Positions 7,863-16,381 of a stretch of 64,000 bases of DNA are shown piece after piece. How positions within the stretch are numbered: the stretch's first letter is position 1; each line of letters starts with the position of its first letter. The translations under genes and the position numbers were made by a program. The stretch lies in NCBI GenBank assembly GCA_964536375.1, contig CAZHXF010000002.1:19715-83714 (forward strand), given 5' to 3'. Origin of the DNA: Desulfuromonas sp964536375. GTDB taxonomy: Bacteria; Desulfobacterota; Desulfuromonadia; Desulfuromonadales; Desulfuromonadaceae. The notes beneath the pieces are model-generated. The model did not search any database and was not told the DNA's origin. It saw only the letters and a program-made list of their open reading frames with translations.

Positions 7863-9626
7863 GTGAATTTGTTTCGTCAACTGTGGCCATGGTTATATCC
7901 ATATCGGCGCAACATCATGTTGGGCACGCTGTGGATCATTGTCACCAACGCCATGCTGCTTACCATCCCGCAAATGTTGCGTCTGGGTATTGCTGCCATT
8001 GAACACAAACAATGGCACGATGTCGCCTTCTATGCGGCCATTATGGCTTTACTTACTTTGGCTGGCGGCGCTATTCGGGTGTTGTCACGGCTGTGTTTTT
8101 TGCATACTGGTCGTCGGGTCGAAGTGGATCTGCGTCAGGCTATGTTTGAGCGGTTGCTCTATCAACCTGCCCCATTTTTTAACAATCACCGCATCGGTGA
8201 TCTGGTCTCCCGTTTTACCAACGACTTAATTAATGTGCGCATGGTAGCCGGTTTTGGTTTGGTGTCTATTGCCAATGCCGTGGTGGTGTATGTCATATCT
8301 CTGGGCTTGATGTTGTGGATGTCGCCATCACTTACTGTTGCCGCACTGCTCCCTTTTCCCCTCATGCTCCTAGCCACAAAATGGATAAGCCGCCACTTGC
8401 TGCATTACTCCGCGTTGGTGCAACAACGGCTGGGTGAATTAAGTGGGGTGGTAGATGAGACGTTGCGTGGTCAGTCCAGTTTGCGCAGTAGCGGTTTTCA
8501 ACAGGCCCACTGCGACAAGTTTGCCACGATTAACGCTAGCTATCTGTCCTCGTCGTTGGCGCTGGCGCGGATGCGGGCGTTGATTATGCCGGTTATGAGT
8601 ATTGTCACCCCGTTTGGTATTTTAATGGTGCTGTACTTCGGTGGGCGGCAAGTGGTTGCGGGTACTCTTCAGTTGGGGGATATGGTTGCCTTCAATGCTT
8701 ATTTGGTGCAGTTGACTATGCCAACAATCTTGTTGGGTTGGATCCTCACCTTGGTGCAGCGTGCCACGGTGGGTATGGAGCGGATTAACTTGCTGTTGGA
8801 GTTAACCAAACCCTGCCAACTCTTAACTGCCGCGGTGCAGCAGCAGGCACCACATATTGAATTGCGTAACTTGTGTTTTGCCTACGCCAAAGGAAGGCCT
8901 GATGTTAATGGCCAAGCCAGTGTTGCACCATCGGTGCTGCACCACGTATCGCTAAATATTGCTGGCGGTTCTATGGTCGGCATTGTCGGTGCTGTCGCTA
9001 GCGGTAAAAGTACTCTGTTGCATGTGTTGACCGGGCGCTATCCCCTCAATTCACAGCAGGTATTTATCGATGGTGAAGATCTGAGCACCAGCTGTACGCA
9101 ATCGCACAGCCAAATGCTGGCAGCGGTTTTGCAAGAGGGAAAATTGTTTAGCGGATCGTTGCTGGATAACTTTCGCTTTGCTGCGCCGCAGTTAACCCAG
9201 ACCGAGGTTGATACCATTGCCGATAAGGTGGTTCTCAGAACAGAGATTGAGCAATTCCCCAATAAATTTGCCACGATGATAGGTGAAGGGGGGTTGACTC
9301 TGTCCGGTGGGCAACGTCAGCGCATTGGAGTGGCACGCGCCTTGGCGCGTAATCGTCCGCTGTGGTTGCTCGATGATCCGTTCAGCCATCTGGATACGTA
9401 CACCGCCCAGCAAGTGTGGCACAATATGCGTCGGGAACTGCACGGCAAAACCGTGGTGCTCGCTTCCAGCAGAGTGTCAATTTTACAGGATGTGGATCAT
9501 ATTGTGGTGCTCAATAACGGGCAGATTGTCGAGCAGGGCAGTTATGCGCAATTGCTCCAGCTTAATGGCGAGTACGCCCGGTTATTGCGTCGCGAACAAC
9601 TTCATCATCAGATGGAGGGGTTATGA
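7863..9626 (+). CDS. ABC exporter half-transporter with degenerate ATPase site (MdlA-like subunit)
   Basis: 587 residues: a six-helix transmembrane domain (about 15-310) fused to an ABC ATPase domain (about 330-580). Walker A is GAVASGKS, the signature is LSGGQRQ, but Walker B ends LLDDPFSHLD, with aspartate where the catalytic glutamate should be. This is the mark of the degenerate subunit in heterodimeric exporters such as MdlA/MdlB or TM287/288. The GTG at 7863 was chosen because GGAG lies just upstream and the protein then begins in register with relatives (MNLFRQLWPWLYPYR). A GTG at 7749 is possible but has no ribosome binding site. The stop overlaps the next start by four bases (ATGA), implying translational coupling. 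The substrate is unknown. Confidence 0.88.
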   Translation: MNLFRQLWPWLYPYRRNIMLGTLWIIVTNAMLLTIPQMLRLGIAAIEHKQWHDVAFYAAIMALLTLAGGAIRVLSRLCFLHTGRRVEVDLRQAMFERLLYQPAPFFNNHRIGDLVSRFTNDLINVRMVAGFGLVSIANAVVVYVISLGLMLWMSPSLTVAALLPFPLMLLATKWISRHLLHYSALVQQRLGELSGVVDETLRGQSSLRSSGFQQAHCDKFATINASYLSSSLALARMRALIMPVMSIVTPFGILMVLYFGGRQVVAGTLQLGDMVAFNAYLVQLTMPTILLGWILTLVQRATVGMERINLLLELTKPCQLLTAAVQQQAPHIELRNLCFAYAKGRPDVNGQASVAPSVLHHVSLNIAGGSMVGIVGAVASGKSTLLHVLTGRYPLNSQQVFIDGEDLSTSCTQSHSQMLAAVLQEGKLFSGSLLDNFRFAAPQLTQTEVDTIADKVVLRTEIEQFPNKFATMIGEGGLTLSGGQRQRIGVARALARNRPLWLLDDPFSHLDTYTAQQVWHNMRRELHGKTVVLASSRVSILQDVDHIVVLNNGQIVEQGSYAQLLQLNGEYARLLRREQLHHQMEGL

Positions 9627-11422
9627 AGCAGCTGCATAGCGATGAAATTAGCGGTCGCCATTTTGATATTGCAATTCTGCGCCGTTTTCTACCGCGTATC
9701 CGTCCTTATTGGAAAAAAGGTGTTGCCAGCTTAGCGTTACTTCCTCTGGTTTCGTTGGTGCGTATTGTACCGCCGTTGTTGATTAAGCTGGCAATTGATA
9801 ACAGTATCATTCCCGGTAAGCTGGACGAACTGTGGTCGATATCTGCCCTGTTAGTAGTGTTATTGCTAATTGAGGGGTTGCTGGTGTTTGGGCAATCGTT
9901 GTTGGTGCAGGTGGTCGGGCAGCATATAATGGCTGATTTGCGCCGCGACAGTTTTGCCAAGTTGATGCGCTTGCCGCGCAGTTGGTACGATTGGCAACCA
10001 TCAGGTCGTCTGCTCACGCGGGTGACGACTGATGTTGAGCATGTCGGCGAGCTGTTCGGCTCCGGTATTATCTCCGCTATTGGCGATATCGCTACCCTGG
10101 TGCTGATTTTAGTTATTATGCTGAGTATTAATTGGCAGCTAGCGTTAATCTCCTTTGCGGCGGTGCCGCTCCTAGTGGCGATCATCTATGTTATTCGTCG
10201 TCCGATGCGCACTGTCACCCGCCAGCTACGGGCGCGCCAGGCCGGGCTTAATGCTTTTATTTCAGAGCGCCTGAACGGTATTGCCGAGGTGCAGATATTT
10301 GGTCAGGAACAGCGCAGTGCGGATGAATTCGATCAGTTGCAACAGCAATATCGGCGCAGTTCATTAAATTGGGTCAGCCTGGAGGCGGTGTTTTATGCCA
10401 GTGTCCACATTTGTGGCAGCTTGGCTGTGGCGGCTATTTTGTGGCGCGGTGGCGGTGCGGTGATGCAGCAAGCCGCGACTTTTGGTACTCTGGTAGCTTT
10501 TATTGAGTATTCGCGCAAATTTTTTATGCCGTTGACCGAATTGGCGTCAAAGTTTTCCGTGTTGCAGACCAGTAACTCTTCCTTAGAACGTATTTTTGAC
10601 CTGCTCGATCAAGCCGAGGAAGAACAGGGTGATTTGAGCGTACCGGATGGGCCAGGCAGCCTTGAGTTTAACAACGTACATTTTTCCTATGTAGAGGGTC
10701 ATCCGGTACTTAACGGTTTCGACCTAACCATAGCTCCGGGTCAGTGTGTGGCTCTGGTGGGTGAAACTGGCAGCGGTAAAACCACTTTAACCCAGCTGTT
10801 GCTGGGATTCTATCCTCCTAGTGCCGGGCAGATTCTGCTTAATAGTACCGATGTGACACTGATAAATAAAGTACAGCTGCGTCAGCAGGTAGGCTGGGTG
10901 TCGCAGGAACCATTTTTGTTTTCCGGTTCAGTGCGTGATAATCTTGATCCGGAACACCGTGTTGACGATAACTACTTGATGGAGCAATTACTCCAGACCG
11001 GGGCGCTGGCTGTTGTCGAGCGCTTGGGTGGTTTGGATAGCCACTTGGATGAACACGGTAAAAACCTTTCCAGCGGCGAGCGCCAGTTGCTGTGCTTAAC
11101 GCGCGCACAAATGCAGAATCCGCAGGTGGTGATTCTCGATGAAGCTACCAGCCATCTCGATGGCGACAGTGAAGAGCTTATTTATACCGGCATGCGCGCC
11201 GTAGCTGGGGGACGCACTACCTTGATGATTGTTCACCATTTACGCTTGGCTGCCGAGGCAGATTTGATCGCGGTGTTGCATCATGGTCGGGTGTGCGAAC
11301 AAGGGACCCATCAGCAATTATTGGCTAAACAGGGGCGCTACGCGCGTTTGTGGCAGATACAGCAATTAGAATATAACCGTAGCGTTAACCATGAGCTCAG
11401 TGGTAGCGCTGGTAAGGAGTAG
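9623..11422 (+). CDS. ABC exporter half-transporter with canonical ATPase site (MdlB-like subunit)
   Basis: 599 residues: transmembrane domain (about 30-330) then ABC ATPase domain with Walker A GETGSGKTT, signature LSSGERQ and canonical Walker B VVILDEATSHLD. In heterodimeric exporters the consensus catalytic glutamate in one subunit combines with the degenerate site in the other. Complementary defects, four-base overlap and shared orientation with the preceding gene make a heterodimer very likely. MdlAB-type pairs export lipids, peptides or drugs; nothing here identifies the cargo. rsgA follows seven bases later. Confidence 0.9.
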   Translation: MKQLHSDEISGRHFDIAILRRFLPRIRPYWKKGVASLALLPLVSLVRIVPPLLIKLAIDNSIIPGKLDELWSISALLVVLLLIEGLLVFGQSLLVQVVGQHIMADLRRDSFAKLMRLPRSWYDWQPSGRLLTRVTTDVEHVGELFGSGIISAIGDIATLVLILVIMLSINWQLALISFAAVPLLVAIIYVIRRPMRTVTRQLRARQAGLNAFISERLNGIAEVQIFGQEQRSADEFDQLQQQYRRSSLNWVSLEAVFYASVHICGSLAVAAILWRGGGAVMQQAATFGTLVAFIEYSRKFFMPLTELASKFSVLQTSNSSLERIFDLLDQAEEEQGDLSVPDGPGSLEFNNVHFSYVEGHPVLNGFDLTIAPGQCVALVGETGSGKTTLTQLLLGFYPPSAGQILLNSTDVTLINKVQLRQQVGWVSQEPFLFSGSVRDNLDPEHRVDDNYLMEQLLQTGALAVVERLGGLDSHLDEHGKNLSSGERQLLCLTRAQMQNPQVVILDEATSHLDGDSEELIYTGMRAVAGGRTTLMIVHHLRLAAEADLIAVLHHGRVCEQGTHQQLLAKQGRYARLWQIQQLEYNRSVNHELSGSAGKE

Positions 11423-11429
11423 TGAGTTA

Positions 11430-12380
11430 ATGGCGCGACATAAAATAATTCGTCCAGTACCAGATAAGGCGGGACAGGAAGGTTTGATCGTCAGCCACTT
11501 TGGCGTGGAAGTTCTGGTGCGTTTCGGCTCTGTTGCTGATGAGCTGATTGATGAGCGGATGGTCAAGGTCAAACGCAATTCCGGGCACGTGGTCGGTGAT
11601 CAAGTGCGGGTGATTGGCGAGGTGTTGCAGCGTCTACCACGGCGTAATTGCCTGCGCCGCCGCGATGCTATGGATAAAGAGCGCATTATCGCTGCCAATC
11701 TTGATCTGCTGGGAATTGTTGTCGCTCCCAAACCGCAAACACCGGCCGGTTTTTTGGAGCGCGCAGTGGTTGCTGCTCTAGCGGCCAACATCGAACCATG
11801 TTTAATTGTCAATAAATGTGATTTGGATATGACGGATAGTTTGCGTCAACAATTAGGTGTGGATTTCCCCGCGATAACCCGCATGTTTACTGTTAGTGCC
11901 TACAGCGGATTTGGCTTGGATGAGTTGCGTGAATACATTGCCGAGTGTGGTCGTGCTGCCTTTGTCGGCGTGTCTGGCGCGGGCAAAAGCTCGATCATGA
12001 ACGTTCTTGCCCCGCAGGCCAAGTTGGCAATTGGCGCGTTAAATGATGATGATCACGGCTGCCATACTACCAGTGTTTCTACCCTGATCTCTTTGCCCAG
12101 CGGTGGCGAGCTGGTAGATACTCCCGGTTTTCGCGATTTTGCCCCGGTGGGTATCAGCAGTGAAGAAATTGCCCTGTGGTTTCCGGGCTTGCTGTCGATT
12201 ATGCAACAGCGACCTTGCCGTTTCCGCAATTGCCGCCATCGCCAAGAACCAGGCTGCTCCATCAAGCAGGCAGTTACTGAGGGTCAGCTGAGTCCTCAGC
12301 GCTACGAGCTGTATCTGGACACTCTGGCCGATCTGGAAGCGTTGGAACAGGCAGGAGCAGAGCGACGTAAGCCGTTTTAG
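11430..12380 (+). CDS. rsgA: Small ribosomal subunit biogenesis GTPase RsgA
   Basis: 316 residues. An N-terminal OB-fold is followed by a circularly permuted GTPase domain, in which the G4 motif NKCD (128-131) precedes G1 GVSGAGKS (180-187) and G3 DTPG (230-233). That order is diagnostic of RsgA/YjeQ. A C-terminal zinc knuckle has C263, C268, H270 and C276. The enzyme checks late 30S maturation. The start at 11430 follows an AAGGAGT site; an earlier ATG at 11391 would overlap the ABC gene and is unlikely. It is probably co-transcribed with the exporter genes. Confidence 0.93.
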   Translation: MARHKIIRPVPDKAGQEGLIVSHFGVEVLVRFGSVADELIDERMVKVKRNSGHVVGDQVRVIGEVLQRLPRRNCLRRRDAMDKERIIAANLDLLGIVVAPKPQTPAGFLERAVVAALAANIEPCLIVNKCDLDMTDSLRQQLGVDFPAITRMFTVSAYSGFGLDELREYIAECGRAAFVGVSGAGKSSIMNVLAPQAKLAIGALNDDDHGCHTTSVSTLISLPSGGELVDTPGFRDFAPVGISSEEIALWFPGLLSIMQQRPCRFRNCRHRQEPGCSIKQAVTEGQLSPQRYELYLDTLADLEALEQAGAERRKPF

Positions 12381-12435
12381 CTACGACCAGTGCGGATCAC
12401 AATCCAAAACCTGATTAGTCTCAATTTTCCTTATG

Positions 12436-12560
12436 GGTTCTGTTCTTTGAACCCGTCATACTCGCGAAGGCGGGTATCCAGAGGTTTTACATAGATTTCT
12501 AGACTCCCGCCTGCGCGAGAGTGACGAGCTTTTTGGCGATAGCGGAAGATTGGTATTAAT
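12436..12560 (+). repeat. 125-bp palindromic intergenic repeat, copy 1
   Basis: This stretch matches the reverse complement of 57502-57626 at most positions, including a central run around CAGAGGTTTT and TAGACTCCCGCCTGCGCGAG. Within the unit, the left part (CGTCATACTCGCGAAGGCGG) is roughly complementary to the right part (CCGCCTGCGCGAGAGTGACG), so it folds into one long hairpin. It fills the gap between convergent rsgA and the MnmM-like gene and runs up to the latter's stop codon. Confidence 0.85.
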
Positions 12561-13189
12561 CATCTCTTTTTCTCTAATACCAGCACATACGGTGCCTTGC
12601 TGCGATTAGCCGGTTGCAAGCGCAGAACATCCCAAATTTTACTATCCAAGGCGCTGCATAGCTCTTCAATTGCAGCGCACTCCTCAAGTGCTCCGGTATG
12701 GCCGGTATACAGCACCAACGCTATGCGACCACCGACAGCCAATAACTGCGTTGCTTGGTGAACAGCGGTGTAACTAGTGGTCGCGGCGGTGGTTGTAGCA
12801 TGGTCAGCACCGGGCAGATAACCAAAGTTGGCGATTATTGCTTTGGGTCGAAGTTTTATGTCATCTGTGACCAGTTGTCCCAGCTCAGTGTGGCAACCGT
12901 GATACAGCGATACTCCTTGCGGCGCGATACTTTGCGGCTCATTTATCGTCTGTACAATAATTCCTGCTTCTTCAATATGTGCGCTGGTGCTGGCAATTGC
13001 CTGCTGCTGCACATCAAACGCTAGCACTTGCCCCTTGGTGTTAACGTCAACCTGCTGGGCTAACCATAGCGTATCGTGGCCACGCCCGGCGGTCAGATCT
13101 ATGGCAAAATCACCGGCTTGCAGCACTGTGGTCAACAGTTGGTGCGCCCAGCTGGACATGTCGGTGATTTTGATCGGGTAATTTTCCAT
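12560..13189 (-). CDS. mnmM: Class I SAM-dependent methyltransferase, MnmM (YtqB) family
   Basis: 209 residues. SAM-binding motif I is AIDLTAGRGHDTLWLA near residues 29-44, followed by VLAFDVQQQAI. The middle has the family segment IIANFGYLPGADHATTT and the C-terminal half has VLYTGHTGALEE and a PYVLVLEKKR ending. These segments are characteristic of the YtqB family, whose B. subtilis member MnmM methylates nm5(s2)U34 in certain tRNAs. The substrate here is inferred from family membership. The gene converges on rsgA across the palindromic repeat. Confidence 0.75.
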   Translation of the reverse strand: MENYPIKITDMSSWAHQLLTTVLQAGDFAIDLTAGRGHDTLWLAQQVDVNTKGQVLAFDVQQQAIASTSAHIEEAGIIVQTINEPQSIAPQGVSLYHGCHTELGQLVTDDIKLRPKAIIANFGYLPGADHATTTAATTSYTAVHQATQLLAVGGRIALVLYTGHTGALEECAAIEELCSALDSKIWDVLRLQPANRSKAPYVLVLEKKR

Positions 13190-13264
13190 GGTTTAATCCC
13201 TTAACTTGTTGAAAAGATAGTGTGCAATATTGCCAATCTGGTTTATTAGCGTTACAGTACCGAT

Positions 13265-15004
13265 ATGAAAATATCTCCTATACAAGAAAATAGTGCCAGT
13301 GCTATTTCTGATGACCAGTTGGATAAATACTCCTCGGCACTGACCCTCTCCGACATGGAGATTTTTATCTATCCTGAGCTGCTGTACAGTCTGGTGCTGG
13401 CGAATATTATGTCGCCGGTGGTGTGGAGCTGGCGTGAGGATCCTTGGTTTGCTGGACTGGAAAAATTGAATCCGTATCGGCGGGTGCTGCGTTTGAAGCA
13501 ATATATCATGGAGCACTACGATTTTAATCTTGATCTGGACTCCTGGGGGTTAACCTCCAAAGATGTTGAGCTGGAGCGCTTCAGCGGTGTTATGGATACC
13601 GAGACCATCGCTGCTAGCAATGCCTTGTTTGGTTACACCGGCGATCAGTACTATTTCGATATGGATATCCGTAAGCACTTCGGGTTGGATAAATATGCCG
13701 GAGATATTATCCCCTATTGGAAAACCGAAACTATAGAGGCAATGGACGCTTTTTGCCACCGTCCCGGTTATGAGCGCGGCGCAGGTGAGTGCGTGTCGTT
13801 GTCTACGCTGTATGCAGCCGCATTGTTTGTGGTGGCGCGGATTCCGCTGGAAGATATCTTTTTGATGGCAACGCCGCTGCACTCACAGAATTTTATTGAT
13901 CTCAAGGGCGGGGTGATCACCAATAATCGGCGCATTGTTACCCAGAATATGTGGTTTAACGGCACCGAGTTGTCAGCGCGGGCGCAACGGGCGTTACGCA
14001 ATGAACAGGTAACTATGGTGGCGCATTGCAGTGGCAATATCCATTCTGTGTATCCCCAAGCCAGTATTGATGCCGCAGCCTATAAGCGCTTCAGTTCTAA
14101 GTTGACCAGTTATCTCACCATTAAATTGAATCAGGAGCTGCTGGGCAACTTTTTGCGCGAACACAGTGAACTGCAAAAATGTTTTCAATTGCAACTAGAG
14201 CACCATGGACGGCAACGCTGGGTGGCGCTGGAAAAAGTATATAGTTACGAGCATGGCAGCGCTTTTCGGGTAAGCAACAATACGCGCGACAAATTGCTTG
14301 CTTCCATTGATGCCTTTGATTTACATTTTGAGCCGCTGGAGGGGCGGATACCGCTGAGCGCTTTTGAGAAGTTTTTTCAGCGTTATCCTCAGCTGGATGA
14401 TGCGGATGAAATGGCGCGGCTACTGAAAGCAGAATTTTCCTGCCAGCACCAGGATGCCCCCAAGCTCATTGCTCAGCTGCGGACATTTTTGACCATTAAA
14501 CCACGCCTGCCGCAATACCAGCACAAGCAGGTGCAGAATATCGAGCCTATAGCTCTGCGCCCAGATATGGCACGGGATGAAGTGGTAGCCGTGTTGGCAG
14601 CGCAGCGTCACATAAATCAGACGGTTGATCTGGCTTTTTATGCTGCTCGCGACATGTCCTCTTGCGATTGGCACCCGTTTATCAAGGCGGCACTGGAGCG
14701 CAATCCGGTTGTGGTTGCAGCAACTAAAGATTACCGCGATGATGAACTGCTGGCATGCTTTTCCAGTATGATCAACGAATCTATCTATTCAGCCGGGCGC
14801 TTGGCACAACCGGACGAAGTGTGGAATTTTCAGCGCGGCGATGGTGTCGAGCGCGCTTTTTGTTTAGCTACAATCTGGAAAAAGCGCCATCCTGAAGCGG
14901 CTATCTCACTTAAGATAACGCCCACCGCAGTGCATCTGGTTATGGCTGAAGTTGCGCTGGAGTTGATCAGTAGTAAGGGGTTAGCGCAGCAGTTAAACTG
15001 GTAA
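13265..15004 (+). CDS. Unknown protein with transglutaminase-like Cys/His pair
   Basis: 579 residues, no signal peptide and no obvious membrane segment, so probably cytoplasmic. I do not recognise the family. The clearest feature is GAGECVSLSTLYAAAL (Cys 176) followed about 30 residues on by TPLHSQNFID (His 206), the order and spacing seen in transglutaminase-like and papain-like folds, where a helix starts at the cysteine and the histidine sits on a strand. The remaining ~350 residues look helical. The ATG at 13265 has no strong Shine-Dalgarno. It lies between the divergent methyltransferase and nifS, without a sign of an operon with either. Enzyme function is inference only. Confidence 0.7.
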   Translation: MKISPIQENSASAISDDQLDKYSSALTLSDMEIFIYPELLYSLVLANIMSPVVWSWREDPWFAGLEKLNPYRRVLRLKQYIMEHYDFNLDLDSWGLTSKDVELERFSGVMDTETIAASNALFGYTGDQYYFDMDIRKHFGLDKYAGDIIPYWKTETIEAMDAFCHRPGYERGAGECVSLSTLYAAALFVVARIPLEDIFLMATPLHSQNFIDLKGGVITNNRRIVTQNMWFNGTELSARAQRALRNEQVTMVAHCSGNIHSVYPQASIDAAAYKRFSSKLTSYLTIKLNQELLGNFLREHSELQKCFQLQLEHHGRQRWVALEKVYSYEHGSAFRVSNNTRDKLLASIDAFDLHFEPLEGRIPLSAFEKFFQRYPQLDDADEMARLLKAEFSCQHQDAPKLIAQLRTFLTIKPRLPQYQHKQVQNIEPIALRPDMARDEVVAVLAAQRHINQTVDLAFYAARDMSSCDWHPFIKAALERNPVVVAATKDYRDDELLACFSSMINESIYSAGRLAQPDEVWNFQRGDGVERAFCLATIWKKRHPEAAISLKITPTAVHLVMAEVALELISSKGLAQQLNW

Positions 15005-15036
15005 CAAGCAAGTAATCTTGACGCATAGCTGTTTTT

Positions 15037-15072
15037 TGGTTATGTTGAGGTATAGATAACCAAATCGGTTAT
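15037..15072 (+). promoter_or_regulatory. Overlapping inverted repeats upstream of nifS (candidate operator)
   Basis: Three half-sites GGTTAT (15038-15043), ATAACC (15056-15061) and GGTTAT (15067-15072) form two overlapping palindromes: TGGTTAT-N12-ATAACCA and ATAACC-AAATC-GGTTAT. They lie 67-100 bases before the nifS start, a suitable place for a repressor such as an Rrf2/IscR-type regulator. The regulator's identity is a guess. Confidence 0.45.
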
Positions 15073-15138
15073 ATTTAACCCGTAGCCAGCATGCAGTGCT
15101 ACAACTAATAATTTCTATTCGGAGACAAGGCTGAATTT

Positions 15139-16299
15139 ATGGAAAGAATTTATCTCGATAACAACGCGACTACCATCGTTGACCCGCAGGTGCGCGAGAC
15201 CATGGATCCGTTTTACTGCCAGATGTACGGTAATCCCAATTCTCTGCACTCTTACGGTATTGAGGTGCGTCCGCACTTGCATCGGGCGATGGAGCAGTTG
15301 TACTCCGGTATTGGTGCTGGTGACGAGGACGATGTTATCGTTAATTCCTGCGCCACTGAGGGAAATAATACGGTCATCATGGGGATGTATTTCAGCCTGC
15401 TCAAGGATACACGGAAAAAGCGGATTGTTACTACGCAGCTGGAGCATCCTTGCCTGCGCGAAGCGTGCCGATTTCTGGAAACCCAAGGGGTAACAGTTAC
15501 TTACCTTGCGCCCGATAGGCAGGGCATGATAACTGCAGAGATGGTTAAAGAGGCCATCAGCGACAAGACCGCGCTGGTATCGGTCATGTGGGCCAATAAT
15601 GAGACCGGTATTGTCCTCCCTATTAAAGAGATTGCCCAGGTGTGCAAAGAGGCAGGTGTTTATTGCCATACCGATGCGGTGCAGGCTATTGGCAAGGTGC
15701 CGGTCAATGTGCAGGATGTGCCGGTAGATTATCTCACCTTTAGTGCGCATAAATTCCATGGGCCCAAGGGGGCGGGTGGTTTGTATGTGCGTAAGGGGGC
15801 GATGTTGCCACCGCTGTTGCACGGTGGTGAACAGATGGGTGGTCATCGCGCTGGAACCGTCGATGTTGCCGGTATGGTGGGCATGGGTAAGGCGATGGAG
15901 ATGGCTGTCGATAGTCTGGACTTTGAGAACAAAACTGTGCGCCGTTTACGCGATAAACTCGAAGATGCTTTGCTGCAAATAGACGATGTTATGGTGGTGG
16001 GCGAGCGGGCGCTGCGTACCCCTAACACCGTGTATGTGAGTATACGTGGCGTTGAAGGTGAAGCTTTTATTTGGGATCTGAATCAACATGGTATTGCCGC
16101 GTCAACCGGCAGCGCTTGCGCCTCGGAATCTCTGGAAGCCAGCCCGATTCTAACCGCTATTGGAGCGGATAAGGAGCTGGCGCACACTGGGGTACGCTTA
16201 AGCCTGTCACGTTTTACTACCGAGCAGGAGATTGACAAAACTATAGAAGTGGTTAAGCATGCGGTGGTGCGGCTGCGTCAATTGTCCACTGCTTACTAA
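15139..16299 (+). CDS. nifS: Cysteine desulfurase, NifS type
   Basis: 386 residues. The PLP-binding lysine is K205 in TFSAHKFHGPKG, preceded by TDAVQAIGK and the WANNETG loop; the persulfide cysteine is C327 in STGSACASES. This is the group I desulfurase signature. It takes sulfur from cysteine to supply Fe-S cluster assembly on NifU, encoded 82 bases downstream. No nitrogenase genes are in the window; in many anaerobes NifSU is the general Fe-S system rather than a nitrogenase-specific one. Confidence 0.93.
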   Translation: MERIYLDNNATTIVDPQVRETMDPFYCQMYGNPNSLHSYGIEVRPHLHRAMEQLYSGIGAGDEDDVIVNSCATEGNNTVIMGMYFSLLKDTRKKRIVTTQLEHPCLREACRFLETQGVTVTYLAPDRQGMITAEMVKEAISDKTALVSVMWANNETGIVLPIKEIAQVCKEAGVYCHTDAVQAIGKVPVNVQDVPVDYLTFSAHKFHGPKGAGGLYVRKGAMLPPLLHGGEQMGGHRAGTVDVAGMVGMGKAMEMAVDSLDFENKTVRRLRDKLEDALLQIDDVMVVGERALRTPNTVYVSIRGVEGEAFIWDLNQHGIAASTGSACASESLEASPILTAIGADKELAHTGVRLSLSRFTTEQEIDKTIEVVKHAVVRLRQLSTAY

Positions 16300-16381
16300 G
16301 CTTTTGGCTGCAACAGGTAGCACAGCAGGTATTTGATTCGTTATCAACCGATGATGCGAATGATTGATAGGAGTACAGTGT

